The translations under genes were made by a program, and so were the position numbers. From Haloactinopolyspora alba (GTDB lineage Bacteria; Actinomycetota; Actinomycetes; Jiangellales; Jiangellaceae): a DNA stretch of 64,000 nucleotides. Below are positions 9,055 to 17,925 of the stretch, piece after piece. How positions within the stretch are numbered: position 1 is the first letter of the stretch; each line of letters begins with the position of its first letter. Location: NCBI RefSeq assembly GCF_003014555.1, contig NZ_PYGE01000009.1:1-64000 (forward strand), in the 5' to 3' direction. The notes under the pieces were generated by a model, which saw only the letters and a list, made by a program, of their open reading frames with translations, was not told the origin of the DNA and searched no databases.

Positions 9055-9762
9055 ATGGAGCAGGCGGGCGCGCAGCCGGACAAGACGTGGTGCCTGGCCG
9101 AGGTGGACATCTTCTGTGACCTGTCGGACCAGGAGATGCGGGTCATCGCGGACAACGCGCCGATGCGGACCTATGCGGCCGGCGAGTTGCTGTTCTCGCC
9201 GCACAACCCGGTCGAGACGTTGTTCATCCTGAAGCGCGGCCGGGTGCGGGTGTTCCGGGTGTCCGAGGACGGGCGTGCGCTGACGACGGCGATCATCACG
9301 CCGGGGACGATCTTCGGCGAGATGGTGTTGCTGGGGCAGTCGATGTACGACAACTTCGCCGAGGCGCTCGACGAGGCCGTGGTGTGTGTCATGAGCAGGG
9401 CGGACGTGCGCAGGTTCCTGCTCGCCGACCGGCGCATCGCCGGTCGGATCGCCGAGACGCTGGGTCATCGGCTGGCCGAGATGGAGCAGCGGCTCACCGA
9501 CAGCGTCTTCAAGAGCGTTTCGCAGCGGATCGCGTCGACGTTGTGCACGTTGACACCGGACGCGCCTCGAGGTGGGGTGCTGAGCCGCGGGCAGCAGATC
9601 ACGCTGACGCACGAGCAGCTCGCGGCGTTGGTGGGGACGTCCCGCGAGACGGCGACGAAGGTGCTGGGGGAGTTCGCCGACCGCGGCCTGCTCCGTCTGG
9701 GACGCGGCCGCATCGTCGTCCTGGACGCGGCGGCGATGGAGGCCGAAGCCCACGAGGGGTGA
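9055..9762 (+). CDS. Crp/Fnr family transcriptional regulator
   Basis: A 235-residue regulator with an N-terminal cyclic-nucleotide-binding beta-roll (YAAGELLFSPHNPVETLFILKRGRVRVF ... GTIFGEMVLLGQ) and a C-terminal winged helix (LTHEQLAALVGTSRETATKVLGEFADRGLL). The GEM segment fits the CRP phosphate-binding cassette, but the usual R-x-A-S that follows is absent, so cAMP may not be the ligand. No Fnr-type cysteine cluster. The ATG at 9055 is chosen because AGGAGG lies 8 nt upstream; longer in-frame starts would overlap the membrane-protein gene. It may act on the CRP-like site at 8355. Confidence 0.82.
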   Translation: MEQAGAQPDKTWCLAEVDIFCDLSDQEMRVIADNAPMRTYAAGELLFSPHNPVETLFILKRGRVRVFRVSEDGRALTTAIITPGTIFGEMVLLGQSMYDNFAEALDEAVVCVMSRADVRRFLLADRRIAGRIAETLGHRLAEMEQRLTDSVFKSVSQRIASTLCTLTPDAPRGGVLSRGQQITLTHEQLAALVGTSRETATKVLGEFADRGLLRLGRGRIVVLDAAAMEAEAHEG

Positions 9763-9863
9763 CCATCCGGGACATCTGTCCTGGTCGATCGCGGACAGCT
9801 CGATCTGCCGTGGTGGCGGCCGGGCGCTCCAGCGTCGCGAACATGGAACCGCAGGAGTATGCG

Positions 9864-9906
9864 TTGACCTCCCAGGTTTCGGCTGTTAATTTACTTCTAA
9901 ATTTAC
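9864..9906 (+). promoter_or_regulatory. promoter overlapped by an inverted-repeat operator of the ROK gene
   Basis: TTGACC (9864-9869) and TAATTT (9887-9892), 17 nt apart, form a plausible promoter. The -10 is embedded in an inverted repeat at 9885-9906, GTTAATTTA-CTTC-TAAATTTAC, with 8 of 9 arm positions pairing. AT-rich palindromes of this type are typical of ROK-family repressors, so autorepression of the regulator and its sugar operon is likely. The site is conspicuously AT-rich in a GC-rich region. Confidence 0.6.
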
Positions 9907-9924
9907 GTCCGAATCGAGGTCAGG

Positions 9925-11154
9925 TTGGCGCACGCCCCAGCACCGAACGGCTCCTCCGCGCGAGGCGATCTCGTGCCGTCGGCCATCCTCGGCCTGCTCG
10001 GCACTCGCGGCTCGGCGTCGCGGGCAGAGATCGCACGAGTGCTGGAGATCAGCCCGGCGACGGTTACCCAGGTCACCAAAAACCTGCTGGTCCATGGCTT
10101 GATCACCGAACTCGAGCAGGTTCCGTCGGACGGCGGGCGGCCGGCGCGCCTGCTCGGTCTCGTGCATTCCGCGGGCGGGGCGATCGGTGCCAAGGTCACC
10201 GCCGACCACGTCGCCGTGGTGGACGTGGGTCTGGACGGCGCGGTCCGGCACTCGACGTCGTACCCGTTCGATCCGGAATCTCCGACCGCGCTCGACCGGC
10301 TGGTCGACATCCTCGGCGCCGCCATGGACGACCGTGGCGACCGCCACCTGCTGGGGATCGGTGTCGGAGTCCCCGGGGCTGTCGACGACCAAGCGACGGG
10401 CATCGTGTCGGCGCCCACTCTGGGATGGAACGACGCACAGGTCGGGCCGATCCTCCGATCCGGACTGGGCGTGCCGGTGCTGGTGGAGAACGACGTCAAC
10501 ACCCTGGCGGTGGCGGAGCGGCTCTACGGTATCGGGCAGTCGCACTCGTCGTACCTGGTCGTCACCATCGGCCGGGGAATCGGCTGTGGCATCGTCGTCG
10601 ACCGGGCGATCTACCGCGGGTCGCGCGGCGGCGCAGGCGAGATCGGGCACACCCCGATCACGGTCGACGGTCCGTTGTGCGGGTGCGGTTCCGAAGGTTG
10701 CCTGGAAGCACACGTCGGCGAGGCCGCCCTCGTGGCCACCGCGCGGGAACGCGGCGTCGTCGGCCCGCGCGGCACCGTGCGAGGTCTACACGCGGCGGCG
10801 GACGACGGCGACCCGGACGCGCGGGAGATCTACCGCCACGCGGGAGAGCTGCTCGGGCGGGCGCTGGCTGGCATCGTGCACACGCTCGACCCGGAGATCG
10901 TCATGATCCTCGGCGAGGGTATCGACGCGTGGAGCCACTGGGAGCCGGGCTTCGAGGCGGCCTTCCGGCGTCACCTGATCGCCTCGCGCCGGGGCCTCAC
11001 CTACGTCGTGGAGCCGTGGGCGGAGGACAAGTGGGCGCTCGGCGCGGCAGCGCTCGTGTTCGCGTCGCCGTTCGACGTCGCGGGCGCCAGCGGCGACCAG
11101 GGCCGTCTGGTCCGGGAGCGGCTGCACGCCGGCCAGACCGAGTCGCGGGCATGA
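9925..11154 (+). CDS. ROK family transcriptional regulator
   Basis: A 409-residue ROK repressor. Residues ~15-80 form a winged helix ([30 protein letters not shown]); the rest is the sugar-kinase-like fold with [11 protein letters not shown], a [13 protein letters not shown] loop and the zinc site GEIGH...[10 protein letters not shown]. It begins at a TTG with GAGGT upstream; the GTG coding V17 is an alternative. Its stop overlaps the permease start (ATGA), making it the first gene of a six-gene operon to 17783. By analogy with similar clusters it should sense an alpha-gluco-oligosaccharide or glucose. A palindromic operator lies 19 nt upstream. Confidence 0.87.
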   Translation: MAHAPAPNGSSARGDLVPSAILGLLGTRGSASRAEIARVLEISPATVTQVTKNLLVHGLITELEQVPSDGGRPARLLGLVHSAGGAIGAKVTADHVAVVDVGLDGAVRHSTSYPFDPESPTALDRLVDILGAAMDDRGDRHLLGIGVGVPGAVDDQATGIVSAPTLGWNDAQVGPILRSGLGVPVLVENDVNTLAVAERLYGIGQSHSSYLVVTIGRGIGCGIVVDRAIYRGSRGGAGEIGHTPITVDGPLCGCGSEGCLEAHVGEAALVATARERGVVGPRGTVRGLHAAADDGDPDAREIYRHAGELLGRALAGIVHTLDPEIVMILGEGIDAWSHWEPGFEAAFRRHLIASRRGLTYVVEPWAEDKWALGAAALVFASPFDVAGASGDQGRLVRERLHAGQTESRA

Positions 11155-12116
11155 ACGCGACGCAGCCGACCCTGACCCGGGGGTCCGTCGACGATCGGGA
11201 CGGGGCCCGTCCGGTCGCTCCCGGCGCGAGTCGGCGCCGACGCTCGCCGCGGCTGCGAACCCTCGGTTGGGCGCTGTTCTTCCTCCTGCCCAGCGGTGTT
11301 CCGCTGTTGCTGTTCACGTTCGTCCCGATGGTGTCGTCGGCGTGGGTGAGCCTGCACGAGTGGAACCTGATCTCGTCTATGACGTGGGTGGGGTTGGACA
11401 ACTATGCGCACCTGCTCACCGACCCCAACACCCGCGAGGTGTTCGGGCACACGCTGCTGTACATCCTCGGCTACTTCCCGCTCGTCTACGCGGGAGGCCT
11501 GGGCTTGGCGGTGGTGCTCAACCGGCGCCTCGCCGCCCGGGGGTTCTTCCGCGCCGCGTACTTCCTGCCCGTGGTCACCAGCTGGGTGGTCGTCGCACTG
11601 GTGTGGCAGTGGCTGCTCAACCCGTCCAACGGGCTCGTCAACCAGATCCTCGGCTTCCTGAACCTGCCGGAGCCCGGCTGGTGGACCGACCCCTCCTGGG
11701 CGATGCCGTCGGTGATCCTCGCCTCTGCCTGGAAAGACCTCGGCTTCGTCATGGTCATCCTCCTGGCGGGCCTGCAGACGATCCCGCAGGAGCTGTACGA
11801 GGCGTCCCGGATCGACGGGGCGTCGGCCTGGAAGCAGTTCCGGCACGTGACACTGCCGCTGCTGTCCCCGTCCACGTTCTTCGTCGTGGTGATATCGCTG
11901 ATCAACGGGTTCCAGGTGTTCGACCAGGTCTATGTGATGACCGGCGGCGGGCCGAGCGGCGCGAGCCAGGTGGTGGTGGGCCAGATCTACGAGTTGACGT
12001 TCCGTTACGGGCGAGCCGGCGAGGCGTCGGCGCTGTCGTGGCTGCTGTTCCTGGTCATCCTCGCGGTCACGGCCGTCCAGATTCGCGGGCAACGCCGGTG
12101 GGTGCACTATGCCTGA
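11151..12116 (+). CDS. sugar ABC transporter permease (MalF/LacF type)
   Basis: A 321-residue inner-membrane subunit of a CUT1-type importer with six predicted membrane helices and the cytoplasmic EAA loop [22 protein letters not shown] that docks the ATPase. The N-terminal ~35 residues are basic and cytoplasmic. The ATG overlaps the ROK stop codon and the 3' end overlaps the next permease by 8 nt, giving tight translational coupling. No ATPase gene is present in the operon; actinobacterial CUT1 importers often share a general MsiK-type ATPase encoded elsewhere. Confidence 0.88.
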   Translation: MNATQPTLTRGSVDDRDGARPVAPGASRRRRSPRLRTLGWALFFLLPSGVPLLLFTFVPMVSSAWVSLHEWNLISSMTWVGLDNYAHLLTDPNTREVFGHTLLYILGYFPLVYAGGLGLAVVLNRRLAARGFFRAAYFLPVVTSWVVVALVWQWLLNPSNGLVNQILGFLNLPEPGWWTDPSWAMPSVILASAWKDLGFVMVILLAGLQTIPQELYEASRIDGASAWKQFRHVTLPLLSPSTFFVVVISLINGFQVFDQVYVMTGGGPSGASQVVVGQIYELTFRYGRAGEASALSWLLFLVILAVTAVQIRGQRRWVHYA

Positions 12117-12981
12117 TGCCACCGTGACCGCTGTGCGCCCGGAGGCCGAGCCGAGAACCGGTCCGCGCCGTCGTGGGTTCGGTCGAGCCGCGCTCTACGC
12201 CGGAGTGATCGCCGGCGCGTTCGTCATGCTGTTCCCGTTCCTGTGGACGCTCGTCACCTCCATCACGGCCGACGGCAACCTCTCGGGCGGCCCGACGCTC
12301 TTGGTGGAGAACCCGACCCTGGAGGCGTACCGGACGCTGTTCGACACGCTGCCGATGTGGCGGATCGTGGCGAACTCGTTCGGCGTCGCCGTCGTGTCGA
12401 CCGTGGCGCAACTCGTCACCGGCTCGATGGCCGCGTACGGCTTCGCGCGTCTGCGGTTCCCGGGCAGGAACGTCATTTTCACGCTCTACCTGGCCACCCT
12501 GATGGTGCCGCTGCAGGTGCTGGTGGTGCCGCTGTTCATTCAGATGAGCCGCTTCGATCTGAACGACACGTACTTCGCACTGCTCGCACCTTCCGTCGCG
12601 TCCGCGTTCGGCATCTTCCTGCTCAAACAGGCGATGGAGAGCGTGCCGCGAGAGCTCGACGAGGCCGCGACCATCGACGGTGCCAGCCACCTGCGGATCT
12701 ACGCGACCATCGTGCTCCCGCTGGTCCGTCCGGCACTGGCCGCGCTGACCGTGTTCGCCTTCATGAGCAGCTGGAACAACTTCCTCTGGCCCCTGATCGT
12801 CATCCGCTCGCCGGAGCTGATGACGCTGCCGCTGGGCCTGTCCACCCTGCACGGCCAGTTCACCACCGAATGGAACGTGGTCATGGCCGGCTCGGTGGTG
12901 TCGATCCTGCCCATCGCCGTCGTCTACCTCTTCGCGCAACGGCACATCATCGCGGGCATGGCGCACACCGGCTTGAAATGA
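12109..12981 (+). CDS. carbohydrate ABC transporter permease (MalG/LacG type)
   Basis: A 290-residue partner permease with six membrane helices and the EAA motif ELDEAATIDGASHLRIYATIVLPL. The pair of permeases plus the adjacent binding protein forms a standard CUT1 oligosaccharide importer. It starts 8 nt inside the preceding gene, and the binding-protein gene begins 23 nt after its stop. Substrate is inferred from the neighbouring GH15/GH31 enzymes to be an alpha-glucan oligosaccharide, possibly a cyclic one. Confidence 0.88.
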   Translation: MPDATVTAVRPEAEPRTGPRRRGFGRAALYAGVIAGAFVMLFPFLWTLVTSITADGNLSGGPTLLVENPTLEAYRTLFDTLPMWRIVANSFGVAVVSTVAQLVTGSMAAYGFARLRFPGRNVIFTLYLATLMVPLQVLVVPLFIQMSRFDLNDTYFALLAPSVASAFGIFLLKQAMESVPRELDEAATIDGASHLRIYATIVLPLVRPALAALTVFAFMSSWNNFLWPLIVIRSPELMTLPLGLSTLHGQFTTEWNVVMAGSVVSILPIAVVYLFAQRHIIAGMAHTGLK

Positions 12982-13004
12982 CTCTTCAGACGAAAGGACC
13001 AACC

Positions 13005-14273
13005 ATGGTGCAACGCAGCTCCACCCGACGCGCGGCCGTCGCCGCGGGCATCGGTGCCCTCGCGCTCGCGCTCTCGGCCTGCTCCCAGGGTTCGGCCACC
13101 GACTCGTCCGACTCGAACAGCGCGGACGGCACCACCACCGTCAGATACATGAACTTCTCCGCCAACGACGGCCACGAGGCCGACCTCGACCGGATCGTCG
13201 AAGCGTTCGAGGCCGCAAACGAGGACGTCCAGGTCGAGGTGGAGACCGTGCCGTTCGCTGACTACTTCACTTCCCTGCAGACCGCGGTGGCCGGCGGCAC
13301 CGTCGCCGACACGTTCGAGTTGAACTACGAGAACTTCGTGACCTACGCGGAGAACGGGTCGCTGGCGCCGCTGGACGAGATCGACACCGGTGCCTACCGT
13401 GAGTCGCTGCTCGAGGCTTTCAACCGGGACGGGACGCAGTACGGCGTCCCGACGTCGTTCTCCAACGTCGTCCTCTTCTACAACAAGACCCTGTTCGAGC
13501 AGGCCGGCGTGGAACCGCCCACGAACGACTGGACCTGGGCCGACGAGCAGGCCGCGGCGAAGGCCCTGACCGACAAGGACGCCGGGGTCTGGGGCGACTA
13601 CCAGCCGATCAGTTTCAACGAGTTCTACAAGGCACTGGCCCAGGCCGGTGGCGAGTTCATGAACGACGACGCTTCGCGGGCCACCTTCAACTCCCCGGAG
13701 GGCGTCGAGGCGGCCAACTGGCTGGTGCAGAAGTCCGGAACGACCATGCCGACGAAGGCCGACGGCGCCGGCACGCCGGACTTCGACTCGAACCTGTTCG
13801 CCGAAGGCAACCTCGCCATGTGGCACACCGGTATCTGGATGTTCGGCGCCATGGCCGACGTGCCGTTCGAATGGGACATCGTCGTCGAACCCGGCCGAGC
13901 GACCGACGCGTCGGCGATGTTCGCCAACGGCGCCGTCGTCTCCGCGAGCAGCGAACACCCGGACGCCGCTCAGCGCTGGGTCGACTTCCTCGCCGCATCG
14001 GACACGACGACGGACATCCGGCTGGAGACGTCCTGGGAACTGCCGCCGGTGGCCGACGAGTCCAAGCTGGCCGAGTACACCGAGGCCACACCGCCGGCCA
14101 ACCGGCAAGCCGTTCTGGACTCGCTCGACGCCGTCGCGCTGCCCCCGGTGATCGAACGCCAGCAGGAGATGCAGGACGTCGTCACCGAGGAACTCGGCAA
14201 CGCCGCGGCCGGACGCAAATCCGTCGAGGACGCACTCGCCGACGCCGAGCAAGCTGTCAACGAGCTGCTCTGA
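13005..14273 (+). CDS. sugar ABC transporter substrate-binding lipoprotein
   Basis: A 422-residue family-1 solute-binding protein. Its type II signal peptide has basic residues RSSTRR, a small hydrophobic core and lipobox LSAC at about residues 21-24. A low-complexity Ser/Asp tether follows (DSSDSNSADGTTT). The mature part has the usual MalE-like two-lobe pattern, including YGVPTSFSNVVLFYNKTLFEQAGV. The ATG at 13005 is preceded by GAAAGGA; another in-frame ATG at 12978 would lengthen the signal region and has no better site. It should capture the oligosaccharide that the downstream GH31 and GH15 enzymes split inside the cell. Confidence 0.88.
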   Translation: MVQRSSTRRAAVAAGIGALALALSACSQGSATDSSDSNSADGTTTVRYMNFSANDGHEADLDRIVEAFEAANEDVQVEVETVPFADYFTSLQTAVAGGTVADTFELNYENFVTYAENGSLAPLDEIDTGAYRESLLEAFNRDGTQYGVPTSFSNVVLFYNKTLFEQAGVEPPTNDWTWADEQAAAKALTDKDAGVWGDYQPISFNEFYKALAQAGGEFMNDDASRATFNSPEGVEAANWLVQKSGTTMPTKADGAGTPDFDSNLFAEGNLAMWHTGIWMFGAMADVPFEWDIVVEPGRATDASAMFANGAVVSASSEHPDAAQRWVDFLAASDTTTDIRLETSWELPPVADESKLAEYTEATPPANRQAVLDSLDAVALPPVIERQQEMQDVVTEELGNAAAGRKSVEDALADAEQAVNELL

Positions 14274-14310
14274 TCCCGCCCGTTTCTCGATCTTTAGGAC
14301 ACTGACGCCC

Positions 14311-15459
14311 ATGACCACGACGCCACCTCCGTCGTCGTCCACTCTCGCCGGCCTCGCGCACCGCAGCCATCAGGTGATCACCGAGCACCAGCATCGCTCC
14401 GGTGCCTACCCGGCGTCGCCGACGTTCTCGGCCTACCGGGGATTCGCGTGGTTCCGAGACGGCTCGTTCACCGCCGAGGGGATCTCGCGGTACGGCGACG
14501 TCACGTCGGCGAATCGGTTCCACGACTGGGCGGCCGGTGTCCTCACCGATCGCCGCGGGCACATCGAGAGCCTGGTCGGCGCCGCGGACAGCGGCCGGCA
14601 GGTGCCGGTGGAGTCGATGCTGCCGACCCGGTTCACCCTCGAAGGCGGCGACGGCGCCGTGCAGTGGTGGAACTTCCAGACCGACGGATACGGGACGTGG
14701 CTGTGGGCGGTCACCGAGCACGCCCGCAGGCACGACCTGGACGTCGGGCGGTGGCGTCCGGCCATCCAACTCTGCGTGGATTACGTCGCGGCGTTCTGGG
14801 ACCGCAACTGTTACGACTGGTGGGAAGAACATCTCGACCAGCGGCACGTGTCCACTCTGGGAGCGCTGTACGGGGGCCTCGTCGCCGCGGTCGGCTCCGG
14901 CGTGGTGGATGCCGCACGAGCGGCGCGTGCCGGGCAGGTCGCCGAGGAGATCCGCAAGCTGGTCCTCGACGAAGGTGTGCGTGACGGGCACCTGATCAAG
15001 TGGCTCGGCAGCGAGGTCGTGGACGGGTCGCTGCCGGCGTGCGTCGTGCCGTTCGGTCTGGTGGAGCTGGACGATCCGGTCGCCGCGGCGACGCTCGACG
15101 CGGTGACGCGCGAGCTGGACACCGACGGCGGGGTGCACAGGTACGCGGCCGACGTCTTCTACGGCGGCGGGCAGTGGCTGCTGCTGTCGGCCCTGCTCGG
15201 CTGGAACCGGGCCGCGGCGGGCGACACGGCGGCCGCGTGGAGCTACCTGCACTGGATAGCCGCTCAAGCGACGAACGACGATGAACTGCCCGAGCAGGTG
15301 CCGCACCATCTGCTGGCACCCGAACATCGGGCGGAGTGGGTCGAGCGGTGGGGCACCGTCGCGACGCCGCTGCTGTGGTCGCACGGAATGTACCTCGTCC
15401 TGGCCGACGAACTCGGCCTGCTGACCGGAGAGCCGCGACAGTGGCAGGAGCGGCGATGA
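14311..15459 (+). CDS. GH15 glucohydrolase, likely isomaltose-specific
   Basis: A 382-residue stand-alone (alpha/alpha)6-barrel GH15 protein lacking the N-terminal beta-sandwich domain of the 586-residue paralogue at 6500. The likely general acid lies in DWWEEH (E172/E173), and the likely base is E328 in LPEQV. No signal peptide. Kribbella flavida has an intracellular isomaltose glucohydrolase of GH15 next to a GH31 enzyme and a sugar importer, used to break down cyclobis-(1->6)-alpha-nigerosyl; size and context match. The specific activity is therefore an inference from synteny and family. Its stop overlaps the GH31 start (ATGA). Confidence 0.78.
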   Translation: MTTTPPPSSSTLAGLAHRSHQVITEHQHRSGAYPASPTFSAYRGFAWFRDGSFTAEGISRYGDVTSANRFHDWAAGVLTDRRGHIESLVGAADSGRQVPVESMLPTRFTLEGGDGAVQWWNFQTDGYGTWLWAVTEHARRHDLDVGRWRPAIQLCVDYVAAFWDRNCYDWWEEHLDQRHVSTLGALYGGLVAAVGSGVVDAARAARAGQVAEEIRKLVLDEGVRDGHLIKWLGSEVVDGSLPACVVPFGLVELDDPVAAATLDAVTRELDTDGGVHRYAADVFYGGGQWLLLSALLGWNRAAAGDTAAAWSYLHWIAAQATNDDELPEQVPHHLLAPEHRAEWVERWGTVATPLLWSHGMYLVLADELGLLTGEPRQWQERR

Positions 15460-17783
15460 CGGCGGTGGACGGCGAGCAGACCGTGATGAGGCACCGTCCG
15501 CACGGTGTCGGGCACCCGTACGCCGTCTCGCCGGACCAGCGCGTTCCGGTGCTTCCGGAGGCCGGGCAGCGCGTGCGTCTCGGCGTGGCGGCCGCGACCG
15601 AGGTGACGTCGGTGACGTGCGAGTGGGTGACCGTGACCAGCGGCGACGCGGCCGATGGCGGTACCGCGGGCGGCGAAGCCCGCACGCTCACGATGCGGCC
15701 CGCCCGGCCGGACGCGGGAGACGCTGCTGCGTTGGCCGGGGGAGAGGGTCATCTCGCGCAGGCGCAGGCCGCCGCGACGGCGTCGGACGGCGGATGGGAG
15801 GTGACGACCGAGCCGGTGCGTGACGGTGCGCGCTACCGGTACCGCTTTCACGCCACCCTCGGAGGCGGGACCGGCGAGGACGTGGGCACGGAGTGGTTCG
15901 AGTTCAGCACCGCCCGCTGGGTGCCTGACGCGGGTACGTTGAGCATCGCCTCTGACCGGCTCGTGGACGGCAGTCTCGAGTGGCTCGTCGTCGCCGGCCG
16001 CGCGCATCGTGCCCGGTTCGCGCTGCGGCTCGAGCCGGACGAGCACGTCGTCGGTTTCGGTGAGCGTTTCGACGCGGTGGACCAGCGCGGTCGGCGGCTG
16101 GACGCTGTCGTCTTCGAGCAGTACAAGTCGCAGGGCCGGCACGCACGGACCTACCTGCCCATGCCGTTCGCGCACGTGGTGTCCGAGTCCGGGCCGAGTT
16201 GGGGCTTTCACGTCCGGACGTCGCGTCGTACCTGGTACGACGTGGGTGCGTCCACGCCGGACCGCCTGGTCGTCGAGGTCGCCCTGGGTGGAACGGACGA
16301 CGAGACGGTCGACGTCGCCATCTACGACGGAACGCCCGGTGACGTGCTCGCCGCGTTCACCGCGCAGGTCGGTCGGGCCGAGGAGCTGCCGACGTGGGTG
16401 TTCCGACTGTGGGCGTCCGGCAACGAGTGGAACACGCAGCGGATCGTGATGGACCGGATGCGGCGGCATCGCGAACTCGACATCCCGGTGGGTGCCGTTG
16501 TCATCGAGGCATGGAGCGACGAGCAGACCTTCGCAACGTTCCGGGACGCACGTTACGAGGTGCACCGCGACGGAGCGCCACACGCCGCGGAGGACTTCGA
16601 CTACCCCGCGGACGGCGCCTGGCCGGACCCGAAGGGAATGATCGACGAACTGCACGACCGGGGGATCAAGGTGATCCTGTGGCAGATCCCGCTGCTGAAG
16701 ACCCGGTACGAGCTGGGCGCCGACGTCAGCGACGACGCGCAGGTCATCCGGGACGGCGCCGAACTGGTGCGCGACGGCCACGCCGTGCGTGAGGCGGACG
16801 GCGGCGCCTACCACAACCGGGGCTGGTGGTTCCCGCAGTCGCTGATGCCGGACCTGTCCGTGCAACGCACCCGCGACCAGTGGACGCAGAAGCGCCGGTA
16901 CCTGGTCCGTGACCTCGACGTCGACGGGTTCAAGACCGACGGTGGCGAGCACGCGTGGGGCCACGACCTGCGTTACGGCGACGGGCGCCGCGGCGACGAA
17001 GGCAACAACCTGTACCCGGTGCACTACGCGCGCGCCTACGGTGACCTGCTGCGTTCCGAGGGCAAGGCGCCGGTGACGTTCTCGCGCGCCGGCTTCACCG
17101 GGTCGCAGGCGCACGGTGCGATCTGGGCCGGTGACGAGGACTCCACCTGGGAGGGGTTCCGCTCGTCGATCATCGCCGGGATCACCGCGTCGGCGTGCGG
17201 CATCGTCTACTGGGGCTGGGACCTCGCCGGGTTCTCCGGCGACGTGCCGGACCCGGAACTGTACCTGCGCGCGGCGGCTGCGTCGTGCTTCATGCCGATC
17301 ATGCAGTACCACTCCGAGTTCCACCATCACGAGCCGCCGCTGCGGGACCGGACGCCGTGGAACGTCGCCGAGCGCACCGGCGACCAGCGTGTGGTTCCGG
17401 TCTTCCGGCGATTCGCGCACTTGCGCGAGCGGCTCGTGGACTACCTGGCCGAGCAGGCGAGGGTGTCCGTGCGGGAGTCGCGTCCGCTGATGCGTGGGCT
17501 GTTCTTCGACCACCCCGGCGACCCGTCGGTATGGCGGTACCCGCTGCAGTTCAAGCTCGGCGACGCGCTGCTGGTGGCGCCGGTCGCCGAACCGGGTGTC
17601 GACGACGCGGTCGTGTATCTGCCCGAGGGCCGGTGGGTCGACGTGTGGACCGGGACACACCACGCCGGGCCGGGCGAGGTGACATTGCCGGCGCCGCTCG
17701 ACCAGCCACCGGTCGTGTGTCGCGCCGACCGATGGCCGCAGTTGCGCGCGGCGTTCGCAGATCAACGGGGGACGTCCGAGTGA
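15456..17783 (+). CDS. GH31 alpha-glycosidase (isomaltose-releasing type proposed)
   Basis: A 775-residue GH31 protein. The catalytic nucleophile is D495 in DGFKTDGGEHAWG, and the acid/base is D560 in WAGDEDSTW. The N-terminal galactose-mutarotase-like sandwich and C-terminal sheet domains are present. There is no signal peptide, so it acts on imported sugar. In the characterised K. flavida cluster the GH31 partner linearises the cyclic tetrasaccharide and releases isomaltose for the GH15 enzyme; the same division of labour is proposed here. The ATG overlaps the GH15 stop, and it is the last gene of the operon. A broad alpha-glucosidase or alpha-xylosidase remains possible. Confidence 0.82.
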   Translation: MTAVDGEQTVMRHRPHGVGHPYAVSPDQRVPVLPEAGQRVRLGVAAATEVTSVTCEWVTVTSGDAADGGTAGGEARTLTMRPARPDAGDAAALAGGEGHLAQAQAAATASDGGWEVTTEPVRDGARYRYRFHATLGGGTGEDVGTEWFEFSTARWVPDAGTLSIASDRLVDGSLEWLVVAGRAHRARFALRLEPDEHVVGFGERFDAVDQRGRRLDAVVFEQYKSQGRHARTYLPMPFAHVVSESGPSWGFHVRTSRRTWYDVGASTPDRLVVEVALGGTDDETVDVAIYDGTPGDVLAAFTAQVGRAEELPTWVFRLWASGNEWNTQRIVMDRMRRHRELDIPVGAVVIEAWSDEQTFATFRDARYEVHRDGAPHAAEDFDYPADGAWPDPKGMIDELHDRGIKVILWQIPLLKTRYELGADVSDDAQVIRDGAELVRDGHAVREADGGAYHNRGWWFPQSLMPDLSVQRTRDQWTQKRRYLVRDLDVDGFKTDGGEHAWGHDLRYGDGRRGDEGNNLYPVHYARAYGDLLRSEGKAPVTFSRAGFTGSQAHGAIWAGDEDSTWEGFRSSIIAGITASACGIVYWGWDLAGFSGDVPDPELYLRAAAASCFMPIMQYHSEFHHHEPPLRDRTPWNVAERTGDQRVVPVFRRFAHLRERLVDYLAEQARVSVRESRPLMRGLFFDHPGDPSVWRYPLQFKLGDALLVAPVAEPGVDDAVVYLPEGRWVDVWTGTHHAGPGEVTLPAPLDQPPVVCRADRWPQLRAAFADQRGTSE

Positions 17784-17925
17784 ACGACACCGAAGGGTCC
17801 GCCATGCATCGAGGAAGATCACGCACGCCGTTCAAGGAGGGCGTCGAGAAGATCAGCGAAGCTGACCTCGATTTGCAGATGGCGAAGGTCGCCGAGGGGT
17901 GGCGGCATGGTGCGGTTCAGTGCGG

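Noticed and set aside
17784-17925. Short rightward frame after the GH31 gene
   Set aside because: No ribosome-binding site, no conserved motif, and it runs antisense into the MurQ-kinase gene.
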